Positions 38,255-52,400 of a stretch of 64,000 nucleotides of DNA are shown here, one piece after another. The stretch comes from Amphiduros pacificus (taxonomy: Eukaryota; Annelida; Polychaeta; Phyllodocida; Hesionidae): positions 53,792,556 through 53,856,555 of the forward strand of contig OX439001.1 of the NCBI GenBank assembly GCA_949316495.1, in the 5' to 3' direction. How positions within the stretch are numbered: the stretch's first letter is position 1; each line of letters starts with the position of its first letter. Position numbers and translations under genes: made by a program. The notes below the pieces were generated by a model. It was not told the origin of the DNA. It was given only the letters and a program-made list of their open reading frames with translations, and did not search any database.

Positions 38255-39570
38255 CAAGAATGTGGGCAATATATCAGGAATGTGGGCAATATGTCAGTAA
38301 TGTGGGCAATATATCAGGAATGTGGGCAATATATCAGGAATGTGGGCGATATATCAGGCAATGTGGGCAATATATGAGGAATGTGGGCAATATATGAGGA
38401 ATGTGGGCAATATATCAGGAATGTGGGCGATACATCAGGAATGTGGGCAATATATCAGGAATGTGGGCAATAAATCAGGAATGTGGGCGATATATCAGGA
38501 ATTTGAGAAATATATCAGGAATGTGGGCAATATATCAGTAATGTGGGCAATATATCATGAATGTGGGCAATATATTAGGAATGTGGGCAATATATCAGTA
38601 ATGTCGGCAATTTATCAGGAATGTGGGAAATATATCAGGGATGTGGGCAATATAACAGGAATGTGGGAAATATATCAGGAATGTGGGCAATATCAGGAAT
38701 GTGGGAAATATATCCGGAATGTGAGCAATATATCAGGAATGTGGGCAATATATCAGGAATGTGGGCAATTTATCAGGAATGTGGGCAATATATCAGGAAT
38801 GTGGGCAATATATCAGGAATGTGGGCAATATATCAGGAATGTGGGAAATATATCAGGAATGTGGCCAATATATCAGGAATGTGGCCAATTTATCAGGATT
38901 GTGGGCAATATAACAGGAATGTGGGAAATATATCAGGAATGTGGGCAATATATCAGGAATGTGGGCAATATATCAGGAATGTGGGCAATATATCAGGAAT
39001 GTGAGCAATTTATCAGGAATGTGGGAAATATATCAGGAATGTGTGAAATATATCAGGAATGTGGGCAATATATCAGGAATGTGGGAAATTTATCATGAAT
39101 GTGAGCAATATATCAGGAATGTGGGCAATATAACAGGAATGTGGGCAATATATCAGGAATGTGGGCAATATATCAGGAATGTGGGAAATATATCAGGAAT
39201 GTGGCCAATATATCAGGAATGTGGCCAATTTATCAGGATTGTGGGCAATATAACAGGAATGTGGGAAATATATCAGGAATGTGGGCAATATATCAGGAAT
39301 GTGGGAAATTTATCATGAATGTGAGCAATATATCAGGAATGTGGGCAATATAACAGGAATGTGGGCAATATATCAGGAATGTGGGCAATATATCAGGAAT
39401 GTGGGCAATATATCAGGAATGTGGGTGATATATCAGGAATGTGGGCGATATATCAGGAATGTGGGCAATATATCAGGAATGTGTGAAATATATCAGGAAT
39501 GTGGGCGATATATCAGGAATGTGGGCAATATATCAGGAATGTGGGCGATATATCAGGAATGTGGGCCGCT
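38255..39570 (+). repeat. 20-bp minisatellite, about 65 units
   Basis: The unit is aatgtgggcaatatatcagg with variants (gggcgat, gggaaat, ggccaat, tttatc). Blocks of about 180-260 bp are themselves duplicated (38861-38960 resembles 39181-39280). Because three 20-bp units are a multiple of three, long frames appear (38322-39098 and others); they are artefacts. It lies between PRODH and ROGDI. Confidence 0.97.
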
Positions 39571-40411
39571 ACATATTGGAGGCTGCCACTGCAAAATCCA
39601 GACCCCGTAAATCCAACATTTCAAACAAAAATAACAATAATAAACAGATATTAATCTACTACATCTATTAAACTGTTTTACTAACTGAGAGAGCCATGTA
39701 TAGGTCTATATTAGCATGACTACCTTTAATTCTTAGAACAACACTGCCACCTGTATGGACCACCACAGCATAAATAAGTTCATAAGGGATGGCAGAGAAA
39801 AGTTTTGAAAAAATAGAGGTAAGACCACTGAGGGAAAACATTGAGAATGCCAACCCCAAGGGAAAAAAAATCTGCAGAAAATAAATATTGTTCAGAGGAT
39901 AGAATTTTGAGGGAAATATGAGTTTCAAGCTTGAAGAAGTCAACTTCAGAAGAAAGACAACCATGAAAAAAATTAAGTCAACACAAGCACAATCTACACA
40001 GAATATTTGGGGGCCATGGCAGGCCTTGAGGAATAAGCAACAAATACAATTATCTTGGTAAGATGTTCACTTGGATATCAATATTCAACAATTATATTAT
40101 CAATCTTTTTTTTTTTTTTTTTAGGAAGGTTTTATGTTGATTTGTTTCATATTTGCTTTAATTTTTTGTTTCAGGCATGTGTTTCCAGCACTTTAGGCAG
40201 TTAACTGAATTAAGCCATCATGCGTTAATTTTTTACCTTAAATTTAAGATGTGCATGTATGAAACAAATCATTAATCAAAATACCCCTGCTTGAAGTAAA
40301 TAACACACCGTTCTTTAATTTGGCCACAACAAAATACAGCATGCTCCCTCCAGTCATGAATGTCAAGGTTGAATGTCGACTCTGTCAACTTTGACCCCTG
40401 ACACGACGATC
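39571..40411 (+). promoter_or_regulatory. ROGDI upstream region
   Basis: The 840 bp before the ROGDI start codon. Just upstream of the ATG are caactttgacccctgacacg and a short upstream frame starting at about 40357. No TATA box evident. The extent of promoter and 5' UTR cannot be fixed. Confidence 0.35.
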
Positions 40412-43400
40412 ATGGCGGACGAACAACAGGAGGAGACTGATGCTCTGGTAAGACTGATTCCTTAAAAAATAATGTCAATGTCATCATTAAACTGCTACCA
40501 TTAATGTGCACGACTGTATACTTTGTGTCCCATTTACAAAAGCCAAAACACAGCATTGATACGATTCGGTTAGTTAGAGTTAAGATGAAAACAGTGCAGT
40601 GTTGTTTTGGAAGCAATCACGGATCCACTGAAAGTTGTTGATCAATATTGCACGTAGAAACCTGACGCTTCCCCCGCCGAGTGCCTGTTTTCATTGTACC
40701 AGTTATATATAGTTTAGAGATATGCATATTTCCATAGTTAGATGTACATGGTTCAATCAGAATCCTAAACACTACAATAGTTTGGGACAAGTGACCTGAA
40801 GGCAGAACACAAGTAGGGGATCAAATCTAAGGCTGACCCCAAAAGGTCAGGTCAATATCACTCATTTTGTGCCAATGTTACCAATCCATTTAAAGGGTCC
40901 AGAAAGGGTGAGACAAATTTAAATGTGACTTTCTGTCATGACAAGAGATGGTACAACCTTTGATTCTAGTTTAGACAAAAGTGACATGCTGCTTTCTTGC
41001 ACCTGGTACGATGTAGGAATCACAGCCTTTACCCAAAGACATCAGCAAAATAGACTTGAAATCCACTGTTTCTGGAAACAACACGCACTGCCCATCAGAT
41101 TGAAGTTTCCCCACTAAATGAACTTGACCTCCGGCGATTAACTGTTGTACTTACTTACCGTGTCTGACGTGTCATCATCTTTCCTAGTCATAATGTTTGA
41201 AAATACAGAAACTGGTGCTATCTGTAGCGTTTTTTCCTCAGTTTTTTACCCGACATTACGCTTGACTACGTGAAATGACATTCAGAAGAGTCCAACTGAT
41301 GACGTCATGGAAACACAAAGGGAGAAAAATCATATGACATCAGAAGCACTACAACGTTGTGGAATTTCCAGATTTTTGCTGTCACTCACATGAATAAACT
41401 GACCCACTTTCACGTCTTTGCGCAAACTTGTAAACAATGGCGAAACGATGCTGGGATCAAGAAAAAACAAAGAAATATTTTCAAACAGGGCTGACAACTT
41501 AAGTTATTTAAACGGTACATAATTCTTTGATTATAAGTTGCCGGAAGTCGAGTTCTTACAGAGTCGGGACTTAAATTGGATGGGCAGTGCATGGTATTTC
41601 TAAAATCAAAGGATTTCAAGTCTATTTTGACAATGTCTTTGGGTATAATAGTAGGAATTCCTACTTGCTGCAAAGAAGTAAGATTTTTTTTTTTTTTTTT
41701 TTTTCAAAAGATTTTAAGTTTTTCAATCCACTGAGATGCTTTGATTTCCTCTTTATTTGGTCACACACTTGGGAGCCCCTCTTCACCATGTTCACAAGCG
41801 GTCAGGTCATCTTGTACAGGCCTTGACTGGCTTGAGATACGCACTAGCCCTGTCGCCCGGGGCCACCAGATCCTCTGTTTGGGCCAGTGAATGCTCTGCT
41901 GTAGTGGCCCAGTTGGGCAACCATATTTTGGGGTTTTTATTGGCCCAAAATATCTTGATTTTATTCTAATCCTTGATAGATGTTTGTCTCATATCATGAT
42001 CAATGGACTTGTAAATTATGATTGGGACAAGTAAGCCCACTGGTCACCATATACAATTACAATGCTCTTTTTTGTATCATGCATCCTATTATCCTTATGA
42101 ACTTCGTGCCACCACTTCTCATGCTCTGGTGGCCCAACTGGGCAACCATATTTTTTCTCTTTATGTTCCCGAGACAAGTCTCACCCAGGGTTTATTTACA
42201 TTCATTCAGGATTGATGATTATACAGTAACACAACATTATAAAGTGATGATCGTTTGTTTCTCTTCGTCCAACATTTGCAAACCCATTCTATTTCAGATT
42301 GCACTGACTTCTCTTCCATGTTTTTTATTTAAATTTATATTTTTAACATCAGACTTACACAATTGAAGAGAAGGGTCTTATAGGTAAATCTCCAAAATAA
42401 AATTTAATTCTTCCAATTATTGGCAAAATTACAGAGCTTTCAAAATGCTCTGTTTAAAGATAAAAAATATAACCCATTCAATGTGGTTATCTGTATTCAG
42501 ACCACTAGCATGGGGATGGGGCAGGGGTCTAGATATTTAACAGGGTCTATGAATTACATCAGAGAGCAGAGTGTAAGTACACTTAACAGCCTGCAGCACA
42601 GTGGAAAAGACCTACATCATTATACCCAAAGACATCGGTAAAATAGACTTGAAATACACCATGCACTGCCCATCATATTGAAGTTTCCCTAGTAAATAAA
42701 CTCGACCTCCGGCGATTGACTGTTGCAGTTATGACCCATGTCACTATCGTTTCCAGTCATAATTTCTAAAAATACAAATTCGTGTGAATTCTGTAGTGTT
42801 TTATCTTCAGTTTTTTACCCGATATCAAACTTGACAACGTGAAATGGCATTTAGAAGAGTCCAAGTGATGACGTCATGGAAACACCAAGGGAGAAACTTC
42901 ATATGACGTCACAAGCACCACTGTGTTGTGGAGCTTCTGATCGTTGCTGTCACTCCTATAATTAGACTGACCCACTTTCACCTGATTGCGCAAACTCGTA
43001 AACAATGGCGAAACAATGCTGAGATCAAGAAAAGACAAAGAAATTTTTTCTAACAAGCCTAAAATCTAATGTTGAATTAATGGAAACATGGTTCCTTTAA
43101 AACCTGTTGCCGGAAAACAAGTTCTATTGGAGTCGGGACTTAAATTGGGTGGGCAGTGCATGGTATTCATGAAAACAGTGGATTTCAAGTCTATTTTGCC
43201 GATGTCTTTGGGTATAGGTCAGTATCAACCAGTGCAATGTATTTAGTATTAAGGAATCTGACTTAAGTATACTATTGTTGTTGATGCTACAGATTATTAC
43301 AGATTGTGACATTTGTCACGAGGTATCTAGTTCATCAAGTTATTGAGAAACAGAGACACCATGTAGCCCTTAGGATGACCTCATACATACATTTCACTGA

Positions 43401-46400
43401 AAACCTTTTAATTTTACTTTATCTTATCAGCTCATACATTTAAAGGTTCAAAATGTTCATCCCATGAACATAGACATTAGATCATAGGTGAAGGTTGGCA
43501 AGCAAATGCTGCAGTGAAGGTTGCCAAGCAACTGCTGCATAGTGGTACTAACTTTCATAACCAGCAGCAGTTAATCATATCTATATCAGCATACATTTAT
43601 TTAATAAAATGAAAATATTTGAGACAGTATTACAACATTTTGTCCAAGCTTTTGGTAATATTTCTCAGTTTTGACTGGGGTTTTCCCATTTTATGAAGAA
43701 TATCAGTATTTCCCAGGGCTATTTTTATCTGCATTTTACTACCATTTTTACTGACTGGGAAATTTTTCTCACCTTACATGTGCAGGTGAAAATTACTTTT
43801 ATCCATATATATATATATATTCATTGTCTGATTGTTTGGATTTCATGAATTATATTTTACAATGGATTTCTGTTTATTTCAGAAAAAGGAGTATGACTGG
43901 ATTCTCCACCAGGAGGTTCATAGTGTCCTTGAGGAACTGCATGGCATTCTTACGGTCAGTCTCCATCATTTGCATAAACAAACAATATCTTTAAAAAGAA
44001 ACCATAATATCCAATAAACACTATAAAAATGATTGTAGAATCTTTTATATTTGGAGGGTATTTTTTCTTATGTGGTTGCATTTTGGTGCATGTGTCTGGG
44101 TGTGTGTATGTGTTTGTGTGTGTGTGTCTGTGTGTGTGTGTGTCCATATATATATATATCAGACACTGAATATATGTAGATACTTGGAATGGTTACAATA
44201 TGTTTACAGGATAATCAGAATTGTGTGTTGGGTGGACACAAACTGATGATGTTCTTCTCCTCTGATGTTAAATCTTTAACCAGGCCAATCTTAATATATA
44301 TGAGCTGTTATCTTCTGTCTCATATAACAAGTATTTCACATAGATGAAGATAGCACATTTAAAAAAATAAATAAAAAGCAGATTTTGCAAATTAATATGA
44401 TATGGAACTAAAATGAAATGGAAATAAAAGTTATGCCTTAATTGTATATTAAAAAAAATAAAGCAGATTTTGCAAATTAATATGATATGAAACTAAAATG
44501 AAATGGAAATAAAAGTTATACCTTAATTTCAAAAGTTTGACACAATCTCATAAGCCATGCCTATGAATTTGCACTATTTTACAAAATGATGATAATACAT
44601 GTGTACTTCATAGAATTGCAGCCTAATCAGTTGAAACTTCAAACATTTGGCCCTGAAAGCAAAAAAAGGATAGAAAAACATGAGTGAAATTAACATATTG
44701 ATAACCTCTTCCAGGCCATCACATGACTAAAGGCCATCACATGACCATAAGCAATGCTAGATAGGGCACCACATGACCATAAGCAACACTTGATGGGCAA
44801 TCACATGACCATAAGCAATGCTAGATGGGCAATCACATGACCATAAGCAATGCTAGATGGGCCATCACATGACCATAAGCAATGCTTGATTTGCCATCAC
44901 ATGACCATAAGCAATGCTTGATAGGGCACCACATGACCATAAGCAACACTTGATGGGCAATCACATGACCATAAGCAATGCTAGATGGGCAATCACATGA
45001 CCATAAGCAATGCTAGATGGGCCATCACATGACCATAAGCAATGCTTGATGGGCCATCACATGACCATAAGCAACGCTTGATATGCCATCACATGACCAT
45101 AAGCAATGCTTGATAGGGCACCACATGACCATAAGCAACACTTGATGGGCCATCACATGACCATAAGCAATGCTCGATGGGCAATCACATGACCATAAGC
45201 AATGCTAGATGGGCAATCACATGACCATAAGCAATGCTAGATGGGCAATCACATGACCATAAGCAATGCTTGATGGGCCATCACATGACCATAAGCAATG
45301 CTAGATGGGCCATCACATGACCATAAGCAATGCTTGATGGGCCATCACATGACCATAAGCAATGCTTGATGGGCCATCACATGACCATAAGCAATGCTAG
45401 ATAGGGCACCACATGACTATAAGCAATGCTTGATGGGCCATCACATGACCATAAGCAACACTTGATGGGCCATCACATGACCATAAGCAATGCTCGATGG
45501 GCAATCACATGACCATAAGCAATGCTTGATGGGCCATCACATGACCATAAGCAACGCTTGATATGCCATCACATGACCATAAGCAATGCTTGATAGGGCA
45601 CCACATGACCATAAGCAATGCTTGATGGGCCATCACATGACCATAAGCAACGCTTGATGGGCCATCACATGACTATAAGCAATGCTTGATAGACCATCAC
45701 ATGACCATAAGCAATGCTTGATAGACCATCACATGACCATAAGCAACGCTTGATATGCCATCACATGACCATGAGCAACACTAGATGGGCAATCACATGA
45801 CCATAAGCAATGCTTGATAGGGCACCACATGACCATAAGCAACACTTGATGGGCCATCACATGACCATAAGCAACGCTTGATGGGCCATCACATGACTAT
45901 AAGCAATGCTTGATAGACCATCACATGACCATAAGCAATGCTTGATAGACCATCACATGACCATAAGCAACGCTTGATATGCCATCACATGACCATGAGC
46001 AACACTAGATGGGCAATCACATGACCATAAGCAATGCTAGATGGGCCATCACATGACCATAAGCAATGCTTGATATGCCATCACATGACCATAAGCAATG
46101 CTAGATGGGCCATCACATGACCATAAGCAATGCTTGATGGGCAATCACATGACCATAAGCAATGCTTGTTGGGCCATCACATAACCATAAGCAATGCTAG
46201 ATGGGCCATCACATGACCATAAGCAATGCTAGATGGGCCATCACATGACCATAAGCAACGCTAGATGGGCCTTCACATGACCATAAGCAATGCTTGATGG
46301 GCCACCACATGACTATAAGCAATGCTTGATGGGCCATCACATGACCATAAGCAATGCTTGATATGCCATCACATGACCATAAGCAATGCTAGATGGGCCA

Positions 46401-49400
46401 TCACATGACCATAAGCAATGCTAGATGGGCCATCACATGACCATAAGCAATGCTTGATGGGCCATCACATGACTATAAGCAATGCTTGATAGGCAATCAC
46501 ATGACTATAAGCAATGCTTGATGGGCCATCACATTACCATAAGCAATGCTTGATGGGCCAATATGATGGGCAATATAAACACAGATCTACAATAAATCTG
46601 TTTCAATTTCAATGAATATTTAGATTATGTGTGAATGAGCTCAATATGATTAACAGTATATATATACAGTTTAGATTCACAAGTTTGAAAGATATAAGCC
46701 ACATTCTTTTGATTGTTCCTTCAGTATTGATTTACCAGAATGAATGGCTAATTCTAACTTATTTGTTATTCAGGAAGCATGCAGGAGATTTCCAGTGTTA
46801 AGTCTTCCAGGTATGTAAACACATTTGTCACTTAGCTATTAGCTATTCATATGTAAGATCTAGTGTTGTCAGGAGAAGAATTATCGGTGGCTCCATCTAC
46901 CAAAAGGCTGATGAAGCGGGCCTCCTTGACCTTTGCCAGGAACCCTTCCCTTTCTTGGCAATAGATATCTTGCAAGAATCTAAAAATATATTTTTCCTAT
47001 TATTAATACAGTCAATAAAAATCATTGCTATAAATTAAAGAACAAAATTATAATGATCGTAATTGGAAAGAAAAGTACCTAGCACAAGCCTTGTCGGACC
47101 TATACTCCTGCGGCATGGAAGACCCTGTCCTCTCTGCGAGCTCAACCAGCCCTTCAAAATCTGAGAAAGGGCGTTCCTTTCTAGCAATGTAGTAAACTAT
47201 GTGGAACAGGCGCTCCATCTTGTCAGCAAAGCCAATGTCCATCTCCTTATTCCGGTGCACACCGATCAGCACAGGTGGCTTGGGGACAGCAGGATCTGAA
47301 CAATGCTTCCGCAGTTCCTTACTCTCAGCTGCCTGGCATCTCACATGTGCAGCACTCTTCTCATGGGGGTCAAAAGCATTGGACCGATCTACGATGTGGC
47401 CTTTGAATAATGACGAATTCCTGAAACAAAGAAATAACAGTAAAAGGCCATGGTGTTTTACAGGGATGTGTTTTTTTTTTAATTTTGCACTAAATTGAAT
47501 AGAAATTCCACAAAATTCTTGATCTTCTGGGATTCAAGCACAAGAAGTGCATTTTTTCATGATTCACTTGTGCAAGATCTCACCTGAAAATTGGATAACC
47601 GACACTATGGAAAGATAAATTTCAAAAAATAAAATATAAAAAAAAATCGAGGCTTTCTCGCAAGGCCCTCATGCCTCATCTCTCCTTTGATAAAATGTGC
47701 AAAATGTGGCCGAGCTGAAATTTCAAATAAAAGTTGATGCAGAAAATGTGAAACTGTTTGACTCCTTTGTTACTGTTGTCACCGTGGGGTTTCCACAAAG
47801 GCAAGCTGGTTAGACTGAGACTGGTTTAGAAATAACCAGGGTCTACCAGGATCAAACATTTTCTGAGTGTACTTACTTGTCTGCATGTGATGGCCATTTC
47901 CTGCAGATCTTGCAATGCAATGAATTTGTAGGTCGGTCATACTGCAGCCATGTCCATTTCTGCAACCAGTGGGACTGAAAAGTTCTGACTCTCTTTGTCT
48001 TCTCATATACAGCATCTGACTCTCTTTTTTGAAGATCTGACTTTCGTTTTCTTCCAGGTCTTCCTGGTGTCTGACCAGCACTTGGAGGTTTTAAATTGAA
48101 CATATTTGTAACACAAAAGTCAGAGGATCCACGAGGTCATGCGGTCAAGCAACTGTTCATCACTGTGGAATGGCGCCAATTAACGTTCCAAATGTCTCAG
48201 CAGCCAGTGCGAAACGAGCCGAGCATATCCGAAGATGTACGAAGTTTTTGACTGGTACCCCATCTTTTTTTCATTAAATTTATAAAGAAATCACGATAGG
48301 GGACCAGACGAATGGCTGCATTTGATAATTAAAATGTGCGCCGCGCACACGTGATCAAAATCAATCGCTTTGCGGGCTTTAAAAGGTATCTTGTACTCGA
48401 CTTTCCACGAATTGAACCCCCGCCGGGCGGAATCAAATGCGCACAACAATGGCGGATTTTACGTTTCGCTACGGACCTTCACATTGAGGTAAATTATTCG
48501 TAGAATAAGTCACTTACCCGGCGGGCAAGCATATGAGAAATCTGTGGTTGCCCGGACTTGCCCGGACACCACAAAAATAGCGCCGGGCAAGCGGTTAATG
48601 TCGAGCCCTGGGGTCAGAATTTTTTATTTAATTTTTATTTATTTTTTGACGACATTCTGCACAGTTGGAAACAGTGAATTGTTTTTGCACATGTCAAACA
48701 CCTTTCACACCCAATGGTTTTATTATTTTAACCACAATGACTGTTCTTGTGCTGCAAAATTGGGTTAATGCTTAAAATGATTGAAGGCATTTCCAATAAT
48801 TGTTTGAAATACAATACAAAGGTAATGAACAACACAGTTGTAAGCAAGCAATGTACTGCTGCCACGGTAGAAATGTTTTTGCATGAGCTGACTGCATTAA
48901 TTTACAAGGACATTCATTTATCATGGAGGAACATATATATATATATAGCAGTGAGCGGCGGGAGATATGCCCGGCAACATGTTGGAACGTCATTATGACA
49001 GCCGAGAAGCAGAATGTAGTCTACTGCAGAGTTGCTAGTCTGGAAACCATGTGAAGTGGGCTGGAAAATCTCTTAATAGAGAATGGATTCCACCTCTAAA
49101 CAAATCCATTAATAGGAGCGGCATTGGCAAGCCGAAAGCTGAGGGAAACAGTAACCTACTTGTCACACCAAAAACTGGAGAAGACAAGTCTGGTGCAGTC
49201 ACCACACCCATATTAGAGCATATTTTGCCATTGATTTATTTCTCAAAGTGAACTTATTCATTGAGTGAAAAATCACTAAAGTAAAGGTTAATTTGACAAA
49301 CAGCAGGTCTACAATCCATCCCCACCTTCACCCTGTTATTGGCATTCCCTTTGTCATATAATATGACCACTCCCACCTACCCAGCCCTCATCTCAGATAA

Positions 49401-52400
49401 TATGACCACTCCCACCTACCCAGCCCTCATTTCAGATAACATGACCACTCCCACCTACCCAGCCCTCATTTCATATAATATGACCACTCCCACCTACGCA
49501 GCCCTCATCTCAGATAAGATGCTCTAATGCAAGAACATTAGATGCAATATTGTGGCCTTGATGCACAGTTTGGCGAGACATTGATCATGTATATTGTACT
49601 CTGTCGATAAGGTGATATATGATATATGCTGTCCGATAACTGTTCCAAACACCACGTATGCTATGTTTAACAACTGGAATGACTAACAGAAACAAATTTA
49701 ACAAGACAAGTATGATAACATGAGAATGTATAAGCATGCAATGGAAGTAAATAAAACTGTATGAAAATGAACCAAACAGATGATTATAACTAGCAGGGTG
49801 TAGGCTTCATGTACCAACACATGATCTGAAAACACAGATCAATGGCATGCATGCTGGAACATTACTCGTACACCTTCATAGTAGGAAACTACGCCCCCTC
49901 GCGATCTTAAGCAGGATTCCACTAGTGATAAAATGAAGGGATGAAAATGAAGGAATATAGTGAGATGAGTATCAGCGTAATGTAACATGCCGTTGATTTG
50001 AGATGTTGATGGGCAAAGGAACTTCAATGACTGACTGGTATTTAGCAAAGAGATCTCTGTGTTTATGCTTAGTTTTGTGTAGCTGTTTCACTAATGATTT
50101 ATAATGAAAGCCCTGTCTCATCAGCTTCAAACACAGAAATTCATGTCTATCCTTAAAGTCTTTGAATGAGTCACATGCGCGAGCAATGCTGATGAGTCTA
50201 GAGGCATAAACTCCATAGGCAGGTTTTTCTGGAATGTTTGAATCCTTCACAAAGGGATAGTTCACAATATCAAACTTAAAGCTATCTCGTTTGTCATAGA
50301 GTTTAGTGTGAAATTGTTTGTTGTTGATCTCAGTGTAAAGATCAAGGTAGGAAGCCCTATCACTGTGAGTGTTTTCCTGTTTGATGCTGAGTTCTTTAGG
50401 GTAAATATTGGACACGCCCTCACTGAAGTCTTTGTTGTTAAAGCTTACAAGGTCATCTATGAACCGAAAAGTATAATTAAAAGATTTAGCTTTATGAATG
50501 TTATTCTTTTCCAACTTCTCCATGAACTTGTATTCATGTGACATGAGGAACAAATTAGCCAGCAGAGGAGCACAAGATATGCCCATTGGAATTCCAATGA
50601 TTTGCTGGTGAATGGTGTTTCCAAATGTCACATAGATGTTGTCAATGAGGAAGTTGACCATATCAATCAATTTGGAACTACTAATGAGGGTGTAATTTTT
50701 TACATCTTTGTTAGACCAAAAAGCATTATAACTATTGACGGCTATGAAAGACTTTTTGTTTTTTGTAAAGGAAAATTGGATGAGTTCATGGATATGGGTT
50801 TTAAGGAGGTTATGGGGAATTGTAGTATAAAGGGTACTAAAGTCCCAGGTACTAATGCATTCAGCATACTGACTTTCATTACACTCAGCTAATTTAGTTT
50901 TTAACTGAATGGAATTATCTAGTATCCACATCCGGTTGGTGCCTGTATAGTTGAATATACCTTTACAGTAGGTTTGCATGAATTTATAGATCACGCCAAG
51001 ACAACTGGTGACTGCAAGGTCCATAGGCTTTAAGGGAGAAGCGCAAGAAGCTGCAATGTATCTAAGTTTAGGAGTGGCTTTATGCATTTTCGGCAAACCA
51101 TATATAGTAGGAAGGTTTGCTTTATCTGCATTGCATTTGAGGCCAAATTCCTGACAAACAGACACTTGACTTTGCAACAAATCTTGCTGGTTAATATCTA
51201 CAACCTTATAAGAACCATCCTTGTTGTCATTTGAGGATAGGTTTAGTTCACTGATAAGTTGCTGGATATACCACCTTTTGCATATGAAAATGATGTTATT
51301 GGCGGCTTTGTCAGCTGGAGCCATAACATACAAGTGCTGAAGGGATTCCAACTCCAATTGAACTGACCTTTTAGACAAAATACGAGGACGGTAGGACTTC
51401 ACAGTCTTTCTGAGTTTGGCAATTTTATTATCTACCAGGAGCATTATTTGATTTCTATACTCTTGGAGATAGATGGGATCTACTTTCTCATCTTTTGCCC
51501 ACTTCTTTATGTAAACATCAACAGCATTGGCAATCAACTTACGATTGTGGTTCCACTGAATGTGATTTTGTTCCCTGAACCTAGGCCCCTTCTTTAACAA
51601 TTCCTTCATATGACTATTATTAATGATACGAAGATCACCTGTAACAACATGTCCAATATTAGGGTGAATAAACTCAGGTTTCGTATGACACTCACATGGA
51701 AAAGCATTGGCACCTTGATCCAAACTAAAATCAGCACAGGTTTTCTTGTGATTAAAGACTTCTTTAGCTATTGTAGAAGTATATTTATAACTAATACAGG
51801 GAGGTAATTGATATTTAAAATAGATAGGAATTTTGCTAGAGACAGCCTTATTGTTCAATATGCGAGGAAGATTAATATAATCCAATCCTTTGTTATGGAA
51901 CAAGAGACTAAAAAATCTCCTTTGAGGATTATCATCTTCTTGTCCTTCTTTGGGAGGAAACAACCTTCTGTTTAAGGTGTCATAGATTATTCTTAATATC
52001 CGCTTTGATTGGATCGTTGATCTACCATAGATTAGAGCCAAGGCTTCAATGCTGATTCTGTTTGCAACATTCAAAGGAAGCGCATAGCAGATGGTGCGTA
52101 ATCTATGGAGACTACTTGGATCATGCTCTCTAAAAACAGATAAAAGATTGTCTATGTTCCAGTCCTTATACAGCCTAGAGTTTTTCCTATGACCATGGCC
52201 CCTTCTACGACGAGGTTTTGGAGGGCTCAAAGACTCTACATTGATCTTGTGCTTAGAAATATCCCCTACTCCTTTGACTCTTTCATTGAGTCCATAGCTG
52301 GGAACTATTTTGCTGTGTTTTTTGTAGACATTTATCACAATGATCCTTCAACAGTTGTCCAATAAGAAAGTAGTTGGATTGATGTAGTCTTGGCATGAAG

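Noticed and set aside
38322-39098. 258-codon frame of NVGNISGMWAIYQEC repeats
   Set aside because: Product of a 20-bp satellite read over three units; overlapping frames in other phases have the same look.
44712-46560. CRISPR-like regular array
   Set aside because: Units are contiguous with no unique spacers, and the setting is an animal intron.
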